Assembly (NCBI GenBank): GCA_934465535.1
Contig: CAKSKV010000001.1
Coordinates: 124,001 to 188,000, forward strand
Length of the DNA: 64,000 nt
Direction: 5' to 3'
From: an uncultured Clostridia bacterium
GTDB lineage: Bacteria; Bacillota; Clostridia; Christensenellales; QALW01
Shown: piece by piece, positions 53,965-62,844 of the stretch
How positions within the stretch are numbered: the stretch's first letter is position 1
Layout of the letters: every line of letters begins with the position of its first letter
The notes under the pieces: model-generated
What the model was told of the DNA's origin: nothing
The model's database searches: none
Seen by the model: the letters and a program-made list of their open reading frames with translations, nothing else
Position numbers and translations under genes: made by a program

Positions 53965-55085
53965 TGTATTTTGACAACTGCGCAACGACGCAGGTTTTTG
54001 ATGCGGCTGCGGATACGGCGCTGAGATTTATGAAAAGGGATTATTTCAACAGCTCCGCACCGTATACGGCGGCGCTTTTTAATGAAAAGGAGCTGCAGCG
54101 CGCACGCAGCGCGGCGGCGGCCACCATCGGAGCCGGCGAAAAGGAGCTGTTCTTTACATCGGGGGGGACGGAGAGCGACAACACTGTGCTTTTCGGTGCG
54201 ATTTCAAGGCAGCGGGATCGCATTTTGATATCTGCAACCGAACATCCGGCGGTATATGAGGCCGCAATGAGGATGAAAACGCGCGCTGCAAGGATAACGG
54301 TGCTGCCGGTTGACGGAAACGGCGTTGTAAGCGCACAGGCACTGGAAAATGAATTGGATGATAAATGCGCGCTTGTAAGCATAATGCATGTAAACAACGA
54401 AACGGGGGTTATAAACCCCATAAAGGAGCTGGCGGAGCTGACGCACAGGCTGTCTCCGGGATGCATATTCCACAGCGACGGGGTACAGGCGCATATGCGC
54501 ATAAAGGTAAATGTAAAAGAGCTGGGCGTGGATGCATATTCCGTGAGTGCGCACAAGGTGCATGCCCCAAAGGGGGTGGGCGCACTGTATGTGGCGCGGG
54601 GAACGCGCATTGAACGGCTTTTTGAAGGCGGCGGGCAGCAGGACGGCTTCAGGTCCGGCACGGTGAATCTGCCGGGGATAGCGGCGTACGCAGCGGCGCT
54701 TAAGGAATTTGAGGATGTCCGCGCCGTTGACAGAATAAAAGAAATAAAGAATATATTCCTTACGGAGCTTAAGGGCTGTGTTATAAATTCAGCGGGGGCG
54801 CAGACGGCGCCGCACATTGTAAGCGCGGCATTTCCGGGGCTTCAGGCTTCCACGCTGCAGAATGCGCTGGAGGAAGCGGGAGTGATCGTGGGAAAGGGCA
54901 GCGCATGCTCCTCGCGCAGCAGCCGTATTTCAAGAACGATGGAAAGCATGGGGCTTGATAGAAGTATTGCACAGGGAACGGTGCGCATAGGAATAGGCGC
55001 GCTTAACACAAAGGATGAGGCGGCGCAGGCGTGCCGGATTATAAACGAAATTTCCGCAGGATTGTTGAGGTTCAAAAGAAGATGA
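53961..55085 (+). CDS. Cysteine desulfurase (NifS/IscS-type)
   Basis: A 374-residue PLP enzyme that removes sulfur from cysteine as a persulfide. MMYFDNCATTQVFDA opens the fold, EHPAVYEAAMRM and MHVNNETGVINPI bind PLP, SVSAHKVHAPKGVGALY holds the PLP lysine, and the active Cys is in GKGSACSSRSSR. The ATG overlaps the previous stop (ATGA), and the last bases overlap thiI in the same way, so the persulfide donor and thiI are made together. Confidence 0.95.
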   Translation: MMYFDNCATTQVFDAAADTALRFMKRDYFNSSAPYTAALFNEKELQRARSAAAATIGAGEKELFFTSGGTESDNTVLFGAISRQRDRILISATEHPAVYEAAMRMKTRAARITVLPVDGNGVVSAQALENELDDKCALVSIMHVNNETGVINPIKELAELTHRLSPGCIFHSDGVQAHMRIKVNVKELGVDAYSVSAHKVHAPKGVGALYVARGTRIERLFEGGGQQDGFRSGTVNLPGIAAYAAALKEFEDVRAVDRIKEIKNIFLTELKGCVINSAGAQTAPHIVSAAFPGLQASTLQNALEEAGVIVGKGSACSSRSSRISRTMESMGLDRSIAQGTVRIGIGALNTKDEAAQACRIINEISAGLLRFKRR

Positions 55086-56254
55086 GCAGCTGTATATTGG
55101 TAAAGGTGGGAGAGGTGCACTTAAAGGGACTTAACCGCCCGTATTTTGAAAAAAAGCTTGCAGAGCACATCAGGGCGGCGGTGCGCCCCTTCGGCGGCAA
55201 GGTGAACAGCGCACAGAGCAGAATATATGTGCATAATATAAGCGATGAGAATATGGAGGCGGCAACGGAGCGCCTGCGCAGGGTGTTCGGAATTCATGCG
55301 CTTTCGGTGGCAACCGAGGCGGAAAAGGATATTGACGCGCTATGCAAAGCCGTGATTGAGGTGATGGCGCAGCAGGGAATAACCAAGGGCAGCTTCAAGA
55401 TAAAGGCGCGCAGAAGCGATAAGCGCTTCCCCATGGAATCGCCGGAGATATGCGCGCATATCGGCGGGGCTGTATTGGAGGCGTATCCCGAGATGAAGGT
55501 GGATGTGCATGATCCGCAGCACACGATAGAGGTGGAGATACGGGAAAAGGCGTACATATATGCCTCCAGTATTCCCGCCGTGGGCGGCATGCCGGTGGGC
55601 ACAAACGGAAAGGCGATGCTGCTGCTTTCCGGAGGCATTGACAGCCCGGTAGCGGGATATATGATAGCCAAACGCGGCGTGGTGCTTGAGGCGGTGCATT
55701 TTCACAGCTTCCCGCACACATCGGAGCGGGCAAAGCAGAAGGTTATTGATTTGGCAAGGGAGCTTTCGGCTTACTGCGGCCCGATAAGGCTGCATATTGT
55801 AAGCTTTACAAAGCTTCAGGAGGCGATATACAATAACTGCCCGGATAAGACCATTACGGTGGTAATGCGGCGGTACATGATGCGTATAGCACAGCAGATA
55901 GCAAAGCAGAACGGCGCGGCCGCGCTTATTACGGGGGAGAGCATAGGCCAGGTGGCAAGCCAGACCATGGAGAGCCTGTGCTGCACTGATGCGGTAACGG
56001 ATATTCCGGTGTTCCGTCCGCTTATAGGCATGGACAAGCTGGAAATTATGAACAGAGCCGAGGAAATAGGTACATATAAAACCTCCATTTTGCCCTATGA
56101 GGATTGCTGTACGGTGTTTACGCCCAGGCATCCGGTTACACATCCCACATTAGAGCTTATGGAGGAGGCGGAGAAATGCTTTGACGGGCAGGAAATGCTT
56201 AAAGAGGCGATAGAAACCGCAGAGCTTATGGAGATACGCCCGGAGCAGGCCTGA
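55082..56254 (+). CDS. thiI: tRNA 4-thiouridine synthase ThiI
   Basis: A 390-residue protein that adenylates U8 of tRNA and inserts sulfur; in some organisms it also supplies thiamine thiazole sulfur. After the ferredoxin-like N-terminus and a THUMP domain (ICAHIGGAVLEAYPEMKVDV), the PP-loop motif LLLSGGIDSPVAGYMIAKRG is clear. There is no C-terminal rhodanese domain, as is usual in Firmicutes, where the neighbouring desulfurase supplies sulfur directly. It overlaps nifS by 4 bases. Confidence 0.95.
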   Translation: MSSCILVKVGEVHLKGLNRPYFEKKLAEHIRAAVRPFGGKVNSAQSRIYVHNISDENMEAATERLRRVFGIHALSVATEAEKDIDALCKAVIEVMAQQGITKGSFKIKARRSDKRFPMESPEICAHIGGAVLEAYPEMKVDVHDPQHTIEVEIREKAYIYASSIPAVGGMPVGTNGKAMLLLSGGIDSPVAGYMIAKRGVVLEAVHFHSFPHTSERAKQKVIDLARELSAYCGPIRLHIVSFTKLQEAIYNNCPDKTITVVMRRYMMRIAQQIAKQNGAAALITGESIGQVASQTMESLCCTDAVTDIPVFRPLIGMDKLEIMNRAEEIGTYKTSILPYEDCCTVFTPRHPVTHPTLELMEEAEKCFDGQEMLKEAIETAELMEIRPEQA

Positions 56255-56364
56255 TACGGTGCTTTTCGGCAAAAATGAAGGCGCGTAAGGGGCTGCTGAT
56301 TGTGCAAAACGGAAGCCTCTGCCGGGTGCCTTTTAATAGAGAAATAAATCATGGTGTTATTGAT

Positions 56365-56409
56365 ATGCGCTTTGAAAGCATTCGGCTTTCGGGCGCATAT
56401 TCTTTTACG
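56365..56409 (+). terminator. Terminator-like hairpin after thiI
   Basis: ATGCGC at 56365-56370 pairs with GCGCAT at 56393-56398 and AAAGC (56375-56379) with GCTTT (56385-56389) inside it, followed by a broken T tract. It is the only hairpin seen in the 281-base convergent gap between thiI and the PBP gene; no convincing gene lies there. Confidence 0.4.
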
Positions 56410-56535
56410 CAGCGGCGGTGTGTTTTGCACAACAGCGTTTTTCGGGATATTACAAGCTATACAATAATCGGGCGCGGGCAAGGCGGAAGAATGCTCGTGC
56501 TGAGGAGGTGCCAAGCGGCGCAAAGGCCGCGAGGA

Positions 56536-58881
56536 TTATCCGGCGCGCACAAGTCTGCTGGCCTTGCCCAAAAGCGGTGAGCCGTCGGCGGCGGTGATCT
56601 CCGCATGCTCGGAAACGGCATAATAGCGGGCAGAAGCATCGGCGGTATCCAAAAGAGAAAGCGTTTCGCCGCTTTTGCCGCGCAGCACGCCTATAAGCCT
56701 GTGATTGCCGTTTTCCGTTCTGTATATGCGGTAGAGAGTGTAGGAATTGCGCGCGGTTATGGTTACGGTATTGCCGTTTTCGCCGTGCAGGGCAAAGATA
56801 TCGCAGGCCTCCGGGGCGCGGTAATAGGAGGAGTAGTTCTGCGGCCGGGTGTCGTTTGTGAAAAGCTCCGTTATTCTGTTTTCCTTGGGTGTAAGATCGG
56901 TTGCCAGCTCAAGAGAGCCTCGCAAGAGCGCTCGTGCATCAAGCGTGGCGCGGACTATGCCGTCGGGGACGCGGTCCGGCTCGGGGGCGCAGCGGCTGCG
57001 CGAAAAGGCGAACAGCCGCGCTGCCATTTCGGACGGATATTTGCTGCCGGTTGCGCTGTCGGGCAGGCAGTGAGCATCATCCGTGGTGTCAAAGCCCTGC
57101 CATATGGCAACTGTCAGCCGGCTGTCATATGCTGCCACCCATATATCCGAGTTTGTATCTGCGCTGCGGGATGCGGTGCCGGTTTTGGCGCTGACCCCGT
57201 TTAGGGCAGAAAGGGGGCTTCCCGGCTTTTTTGCGGCGTCTTTTAATATATCGCTGATGATATATGCCGTTTGCGGTGAAAACACACGCTTTTGCTCGCC
57301 TGCGGCGCGCTTATAGAGCACCGTGCCGTCTGCCGAGGTTACCTTGCGGACAAAATATGGGGAGGCACGCAGTCCGCCTGCTGCAAGGCATTGATAGGCG
57401 GAGGCAGCCTCCATGGGGCTTATGCCGTAGGTAAAGCCGCCCAGCGCCAGTGCAAGCCCGTTATCGGCAGGGTCGAAGGTTATGCCCAGAAGGCGGGCAT
57501 AACTTTTTGCGACATCGATTCCGCAGGAGGAGAGTATTTCCACGGCGGGAACATTCAGGGATTTTACAAGGGCAGTGCGTGCGGTTACCGCGCCGTAGTA
57601 TTTATCGTGAAAATTATTCGGGCTGTAACCGTCAAAATCTTTTTTTTCATCAACAAAAACCGTAGCGGCGGTGATTTTTCCGGTTTCCAGCGCGGGGGCA
57701 TATACAAGCAGCGGCTTTATCACGGAGCCTGGACGGCGGCGGGCGGAAACGGCGCGGTTAAAGCACAATCGCGCGCAATAGCTGCGTCCTCCCTCCAATG
57801 CAAGCACGGCGCCGGTTTTTGAATCAAGACACACGGCGGCGCATTCCGTCTGCGCGGAAGGAAAGAGAGAATCCTCCTTAAGCAGACCGCTGAGGGTGTC
57901 GGCAAGCCCGGAGTCAAGAGTGGTGTATATGGAATAGCCGCCGGAGAGCAGCTCGTCTGCGGAAAGCGAGGTGAGGACAGCGGCACTTTGCAGTGCACAA
58001 TCGGCATAGTAGCCGTAGTTGTAGTCAAAATATGAGCATGGAACGGTTTCAAGCGGTGTTTTAAGCGCAAAATTAAGAGCGGCAAGGTCGATCAGACCGT
58101 TTTTGTACATAAGCTGAAGCACGGTGTTGCGGCGGCTTGTGCAGGCGCTTGGGTGCGCGGGGGAATAAAGCGACGGGGCCTTAACCGTGGCTGCAAGGGC
58201 GGCGGATTCGGGAAGGGTAAGTTCGGAGGCACTTTTGTTAAAGTATGTCCGCGCGGCGGCTTCTATGCCGTAAGCGCCGTTTCCGAAATACACATAATTG
58301 AGGTACATCTGCATTATTTCCTCTTTTGAAAAGCGGGCTTCCAACTGACAGGCAAGCAACGCCTCCTGTATTTTTCTCGAAAGCTTTTTTGTGCCGGAAA
58401 GATGACTGTTTTTTATCAGCTGCTGCGTGATGGTGCTGCCGCCCTGTTTGTAGCTGCCGGATTTTATATCCGTTAAGGCCGCTGCGAATATGCGGCGCAG
58501 GTCTATGCCGTTATGGCTGTAAAAGCGGGCATCCTCCGCTGCGACAAAGGCATTTTTTACATCTGGGGGAAGCTCGGAGAGTTCGATGAATATCCGGCGC
58601 TGACTGCCGCTTGCGGTAAGGGCCAGTTCGTCGTCGGAGTCGTAAATGCGCAGGCTTTCCGGAATATCGGTTATTGCCTGAGGTGAGAGATCCACCATGG
58701 GAAAATTTTTGAAAAACAAAAGCAGCGCAAGGAGAACAAACGCTGTTATGCACAGATAGACAAGCAGCAGCTTTATAAAAAATGCTGCGCCGATATCGCC
58801 GTACAGGACGCAGGAGCAGTCCGTTTGAGTATTTGCGCCGTTTGCGCGGGATAAATATGTTTTTTTGCGAGGCTGTTTCAT
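56536..58881 (-). CDS. Class A penicillin-binding protein (transglycosylase/transpeptidase)
   Basis: A 781-residue bifunctional murein synthase. One membrane helix (about residues 34-58) anchors it. The GT51 domain shows EDARFYSHNGIDLRRIFAAA, GGSTITQQLIKNSHLSGTKK and RKIQEALLACQLEARFSKEE. The transpeptidase domain has the nucleophile motif RPGSVIKPLLVY (S-x-x-K), KSLNVPAV (S-x-N) and VSAKTGTASR (K-T-G). A C-terminal beta-rich region of about 130 residues, possibly fibronectin type III-like, completes it. No terminator or partner gene is evident. Confidence 0.95.
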   Translation of the reverse strand: MKQPRKKTYLSRANGANTQTDCSCVLYGDIGAAFFIKLLLVYLCITAFVLLALLLFFKNFPMVDLSPQAITDIPESLRIYDSDDELALTASGSQRRIFIELSELPPDVKNAFVAAEDARFYSHNGIDLRRIFAAALTDIKSGSYKQGGSTITQQLIKNSHLSGTKKLSRKIQEALLACQLEARFSKEEIMQMYLNYVYFGNGAYGIEAAARTYFNKSASELTLPESAALAATVKAPSLYSPAHPSACTSRRNTVLQLMYKNGLIDLAALNFALKTPLETVPCSYFDYNYGYYADCALQSAAVLTSLSADELLSGGYSIYTTLDSGLADTLSGLLKEDSLFPSAQTECAAVCLDSKTGAVLALEGGRSYCARLCFNRAVSARRRPGSVIKPLLVYAPALETGKITAATVFVDEKKDFDGYSPNNFHDKYYGAVTARTALVKSLNVPAVEILSSCGIDVAKSYARLLGITFDPADNGLALALGGFTYGISPMEAASAYQCLAAGGLRASPYFVRKVTSADGTVLYKRAAGEQKRVFSPQTAYIISDILKDAAKKPGSPLSALNGVSAKTGTASRSADTNSDIWVAAYDSRLTVAIWQGFDTTDDAHCLPDSATGSKYPSEMAARLFAFSRSRCAPEPDRVPDGIVRATLDARALLRGSLELATDLTPKENRITELFTNDTRPQNYSSYYRAPEACDIFALHGENGNTVTITARNSYTLYRIYRTENGNHRLIGVLRGKSGETLSLLDTADASARYYAVSEHAEITAADGSPLLGKASRLVRAG

Positions 58882-59043
58882 CTTCCACCGTCCGTACAGA
58901 ATTTTTCCGTATTATTATGCCCGTATAGCGGATTTTTTTGCACAGGAATGTATTATGATGTGCTTTTGCGCCGAATATTGCTTCGGAAAAGGCGGGCGCG
59001 GCGGAATTTAAGCGATGCAGGCGGCTGTTTTGACGGTTTGCAC

Positions 59044-59072
59044 TTTACCTTGACGGAATTTTTTGCTATAAT
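59044..59072 (+). promoter_or_regulatory. Promoter of the rRNA methyltransferase gene
   Basis: TTTACC at 59044-59049 and TATAAT at 59067-59072 with a 17-base spacer and an extended -10 (TGC). Confidence 0.65.
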
Positions 59073-59150
59073 TTAAGCTGTATATACATACACGGAGTAA
59101 GGGTACCGTATGTTTTGCGGATGTATCCGCGCTGAAAGGTTTGGGACTAT

Positions 59151-60515
59151 ATGAAAAAGAATGAAGAAGTGCTTCTTACGGTGGACAGCATGGCAAATAC
59201 GGGGGCAGGGGTTGCCCGCAATGATTCCATGGTGGTTTTTGTGCCCGGCGCGCTGCCGGGCGAAACGGTAAGGGCGCGGATAATAAAGGTAAATAAGAAC
59301 TATTGCATAGGGCGGCTTGAGCAAATAATTACGCCTTCGCCCCACAGACGGGAGCCTGCATGCAAATATTTCGGGCGCTGCGGAGGGTGCGTTATGCAGC
59401 ATCTGGAATACAAGGCGCAGCTGGAGTCCAAGAAAAAGGAAACGGAGCAGGTGCTCAGGCGCATATCCGGGCTGCCCTTTGAGGTGAGCGATATAATGGG
59501 GATGTACGATCCGTATCACTACCGCAACAAGGCGATACTGCCTATCGGCAGGGATGAAAACGGCAATATAGCAATAGGCTTTTATGCTTCAAGAAGCCAC
59601 AAGATAATTGATATGGACAGCTGCGCCATTCAGAGCATGGATATAAAGCCATTTGTTCAGGCGGTAAAGAGGCTTGCGGAAAGCACGGGAACCACCGTTT
59701 ATGACGAGGTGAAGCATTGCGGCTCGCTGCGGCAGCTTATGCTTAGACGAAGCATTATAAAGGGCGATATCATGGCGGTGCTGGTGGTAAATGAGGAGCT
59801 TAAGCAGCCGGAAATGTGGGCAAAGGGTCTGCTTGAGGCAGGAGCGTGCAGTGTTTGGAAGGATATAAACACGGAAAAAGGCAATATCGTGCTTTCGTCC
59901 AAATGCGAATTCATGGCGGGCAGAGAGGATTTTGAGGATGATATCGCCGGGGTTCACTTCAATCTTTCGCCGCTGTCCTTTCTTCAGGTAAATCACCTTC
60001 AGGCGGCGGTGCTTTACGGAATTGCAACCCTTTACGGAGGGCGGCGGGACGATTCCGTACTGGTGGATGCCTATTGCGGTACCGGAATACTTACGCAGAT
60101 AATGGCAAGGTTCTGCGGCCGTGCGGTGGGGGTGGAGATAGTGCCGGATGCCGTGGAGGATGCCCGAAGAAATGCGCTTAAAAACGGAGTGAAAAATGTT
60201 GAATTCATTCAAGGGGACTGCGCAAAGGAGCTGCCCTCCCTTATAAAGCGGCTGGGCGATGTAAAGGTGCTTATTCTGGATCCTCCGAGGGCGGGCTGCG
60301 ACAGTGCGATACTGGAGGCGCTTACGGAAAACCCGATAGAGCGCGTGATATACATATCCTGCGACCCGGCAACGCTTGCGCGGGATGCCGCAGTGCTGGC
60401 GCGGGGCGGATACAGCCTGGGGCAGACCAAATGTGTGGATATGTTCCCCCAAACGGCGCACATAGAAACCATCTGTTATTTTGATTATAAAAAAGAGCGG
60501 GACTGGGCTGTGTGA
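59151..60515 (+). CDS. 23S rRNA (uracil-C5)-methyltransferase, RlmD/RlmCD family
   Basis: A 454-residue SAM-dependent enzyme of the TrmA/RumA family. An N-terminal TRAM domain (TVDSMANTGAGVARNDSMVV) binds RNA, CKYFGRCGGCVMQ with a later Cys provides a [4Fe-4S] site, VDAYCGTGILTQIMAR binds SAM, and LDPPRAGCD and YISCDPATLARD carry the catalytic Cys. Firmicute members methylate U747 and U1939 of 23S rRNA. Start at ATG 59151, no strong Shine-Dalgarno seen. Confidence 0.93.
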   Translation: MKKNEEVLLTVDSMANTGAGVARNDSMVVFVPGALPGETVRARIIKVNKNYCIGRLEQIITPSPHRREPACKYFGRCGGCVMQHLEYKAQLESKKKETEQVLRRISGLPFEVSDIMGMYDPYHYRNKAILPIGRDENGNIAIGFYASRSHKIIDMDSCAIQSMDIKPFVQAVKRLAESTGTTVYDEVKHCGSLRQLMLRRSIIKGDIMAVLVVNEELKQPEMWAKGLLEAGACSVWKDINTEKGNIVLSSKCEFMAGREDFEDDIAGVHFNLSPLSFLQVNHLQAAVLYGIATLYGGRRDDSVLVDAYCGTGILTQIMARFCGRAVGVEIVPDAVEDARRNALKNGVKNVEFIQGDCAKELPSLIKRLGDVKVLILDPPRAGCDSAILEALTENPIERVIYISCDPATLARDAAVLARGGYSLGQTKCVDMFPQTAHIETICYFDYKKERDWAV

Positions 60516-60611
60516 TGCGCGCAGAAGGGGAAGAATGCGTATTTTGGGCGCACTGAGCGCGGTACGGGTATAAGGGCAGCAAACGGCAAAGAACTTAAGG
60601 GGGAAAAACAA

Positions 60612-61772
60612 ATGGCGGGAATGTCGTGGGAGCAATATTACGAAGGCTTTTATGAGTGGAGTTTCGGCACGCAGCGGCGCTATCTTGCGCGTCTTGAAAG
60701 CTACGGCAGCGGCGCGCAGACTGCGGAAATAGCCGCAGAGCTGGCAGATGCCGGCGACGGGGGACCGGCAGCGGCGAAACGGCTTATCACGCGCGCGGCG
60801 GAAAACGGAGTGTGCTTTACGGCAGAGGATATTATTGAAATGGCTGAGGTCAATATAGAGGAGGATACATTAAAGTATGCTCTTGCGACAGTGCGCGAGC
60901 CGTTTACAGGTGGCCAAATAGTTACTCTTTCAGATTATTTTGATGAAGATGTGCTGGAAAAGCTTATTAAGGACAAGCGGGGCGGTTTGACGCCGGAAGA
61001 GATGAGCAGTATAGATGACAGAGATATGGCGGACGGAAAGCTGGCAAGAGCCATGGCGGCGGCGGAGCCGCGGCTTTCACCGGTACAGATTTCGGCGTTA
61101 ATGTATGCGCTGGATGAAGAAACTCTCTCGCGGGCGGTGACGGAGTCAAAGGAGCCGTTTACGCCGGAGCAGATCACGGAGCTTACGGATTATGTGAGCC
61201 AAGAAGCACTGAGCGAAGCGGTTATGAGGGCAAAAGAGGCGTTTACGCCCGAGCAGGTGACGAATCTGTTATATTATGTGGACGAGGAGGCGCTGTCAAA
61301 GGCGGTAAGAAGCACAAAAGCGCCGTTTACGCCCAAGCAGGTTATGGAGCTTGTTGACAATGTGGATGAGGATGCGCTTTCAAAGGCCGTAAGAAGCGCA
61401 AAAGAGCCGTTCATGCCCAAGCAGGTTATGGAGCTTATTGACAATGTGGACGACGGTGCGCTTTCAAAGGCCGTAAAAAACACAAATGGAAAATTCACCA
61501 AAGCGCAGCGGGAAGAGCTGGAGGACAGCGGCGTCTGCTTTTCAAACGGTATTTTTGAGGACACGGACAGCGGCAAAGAAGGCGGAGAGCCGGTTCATGA
61601 GTTCGGAGGGGGATGTCTGCTTGGCTTGCTGGGTATTTTTCTGAGTTCGTCAAAGAAGGAGGATAGACCATCATGCCATGACAGCGCTCCGCACTATGGA
61701 TACCGCTACGGAAGATGGTATTACGGAAACGATCACAGCTATGGCTGTGAAAAGGAAAAGAAGAAAAAGTAA
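60612..61772 (+). CDS. Tandem 28-residue repeat protein of unknown function
   Basis: A 386-residue protein that I do not recognise. After an aromatic-rich N-terminus (MSWEQYYEGFYEWSFGTQRR) and a helical lead-in, residues 68-315 consist of about nine units of 28 or 29 residues with consensus PFTPxQVxELxDYVDEEALS then KAVRxAKE. The last five are regular; residues 238-265 and 266-293 share 72 of 84 DNA bases, so duplication is recent. Each unit looks like two short helices. A hydrophobic GGGCLLGLLGIFL segment (about 336-348) and a C-terminal tail with tyrosine, tryptophan and lysine follow. No signal peptide is visible. GGGGG lies upstream of the ATG. Confidence 0.85.
   Translation: MAGMSWEQYYEGFYEWSFGTQRRYLARLESYGSGAQTAEIAAELADAGDGGPAAAKRLITRAAENGVCFTAEDIIEMAEVNIEEDTLKYALATVREPFTGGQIVTLSDYFDEDVLEKLIKDKRGGLTPEEMSSIDDRDMADGKLARAMAAAEPRLSPVQISALMYALDEETLSRAVTESKEPFTPEQITELTDYVSQEALSEAVMRAKEAFTPEQVTNLLYYVDEEALSKAVRSTKAPFTPKQVMELVDNVDEDALSKAVRSAKEPFMPKQVMELIDNVDDGALSKAVKNTNGKFTKAQREELEDSGVCFSNGIFEDTDSGKEGGEPVHEFGGGCLLGLLGIFLSSSKKEDRPSCHDSAPHYGYRYGRWYYGNDHSYGCEKEKKKK
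61071..61490 (+). repeat. Five in-frame 84-bp tandem repeats
   Basis: Units start at 61071, 61155, 61239, 61323 and 61407, all exactly 84 bases long; degenerate 84- and 87-base units precede from 60813 and a partial unit follows at 61491. Units four and five are most alike. Confidence 0.85.
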
Positions 61773-61803
61773 ACCGGCTTTTGTGAAGCAAAGGAGATAA
61801 CAT

Positions 61804-62658
61804 ATGCTTTTATCGGTGGAAAACTGGCATACAAGGCGTGCCTTCGGCGATGAGGGAGCGGTGGAGACGATAGCCCGCGCCGGGTTTGACGGCATTGACT
61901 ATTCCTTTAACGATATGTTTGACTGGGATGAGGCAATTTTGGCTCCGGGAGCGGCAGGCAGGGCGGAAAAGCTGCGGCTGTGCGCGGAGAAAAACGGGGT
62001 GCGCTTTATTCAGGCGCATGCGCCCTTTCATTTTCTCTACGGAATGGAAATGTCGGAAAGCGAGCGGGAGTTTTACAGCATAGTGCGCGCGATGGAGCAT
62101 GCATCGTGGCTGGGCGTGCCGGTAATCGTGGTGCACGGCATAGATGTGCCGGGCTATGTTGATGTGTTTGATTATAACGCGCGTTTTTACAATGCGCTTG
62201 AACCTTACTGCAGAAGGTTCGGCATAAAGGCGGCGGTGGAAAACCTGTTTGAGTATTATGCCGACGGCACGGTAACCGGGGTGAAATTCGGCACTGCGCA
62301 ATCCTATTGCAAAATGATAGATATGCTGGACCCGGAGTGCTTTACGGGATGCGTGGATGTGGGGCATGCATGCCTTACCGGCAACCGCCCCGGAGACTTT
62401 ATAAGAAGCGCCGGCAGGCGGGTGGGCTGCTTGCATATGCACTGTAATGACGGTAAGCGGGATATGCATATGCTGCCCCGTCTGGTGCCGTTTGAATGGG
62501 AGGATATTATGAGTGCGCTTGATGAAACGGGATACAGCGGCGCATTTAATTTTGAGCTGATAGGGTATTTGGGCAGGTTTGAAAAGGAGCTGCTGCCTCA
62601 GGCGCTGCAATTTGCCTCTGCGGTGGGGCGCAGGCTTATTGAAATGCGCAGGCAATAG
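61804..62658 (+). CDS. Sugar-phosphate isomerase/epimerase-like TIM-barrel protein
   Basis: A 284-residue protein of the AP endonuclease 2/xylose isomerase-like superfamily. IARAGFDGIDYSFND, FIQAHAPFHFLYG, VIVVHGIDVPGY, AVENLFEYY (metal Glu), CVDVGHACLTG (Asp and His) and FNFELIGYLG (Glu) are the expected ligand positions. Substrate unknown; many members epimerise or isomerise sugars or inositols. AAGGAGATAACAT precedes the ATG. It lies 31 bases after the repeat protein and may be cotranscribed. Confidence 0.87.
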   Translation: MLLSVENWHTRRAFGDEGAVETIARAGFDGIDYSFNDMFDWDEAILAPGAAGRAEKLRLCAEKNGVRFIQAHAPFHFLYGMEMSESEREFYSIVRAMEHASWLGVPVIVVHGIDVPGYVDVFDYNARFYNALEPYCRRFGIKAAVENLFEYYADGTVTGVKFGTAQSYCKMIDMLDPECFTGCVDVGHACLTGNRPGDFIRSAGRRVGCLHMHCNDGKRDMHMLPRLVPFEWEDIMSALDETGYSGAFNFELIGYLGRFEKELLPQALQFASAVGRRLIEMRRQ

Positions 62659-62733
62659 CGTAAAGCCGGACATATGATGCGGGGAATATCAGAAATATCC
62701 GGCTGCTGATGTTTCGGAGCGTCAACTTAGCTC

Positions 62734-62762
62734 TTGAAGTATATCCGTATTCATGGTATAAT
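62734..62762 (+). promoter_or_regulatory. Promoter of the polytopic membrane protein gene
   Basis: TTGAAG at 62734-62739 and TATAAT at 62757-62762, 17 bases apart, with a TGG extended -10, about 82 bases before the start at 62845. Confidence 0.7.
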
Positions 62763-62844
62763 TTATGCCGTATTTATATTCGGCATGTGATTTTATGTGT
62801 TCCGCCGTGCCGATTACGGGTGCGCGGTCTGAGAAAGGATAAAA

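Noticed and set aside
56275..56580. A 101-codon plus-strand frame after thiI
   Set aside because: No ribosome binding site, no motif, contains a hairpin likely to end thiI transcription, and runs into the opposite-strand PBP gene.
61071..61490. CRISPR-like array
   Set aside because: The 84-bp repeats are contiguous, in frame and protein-coding, with no spacers.
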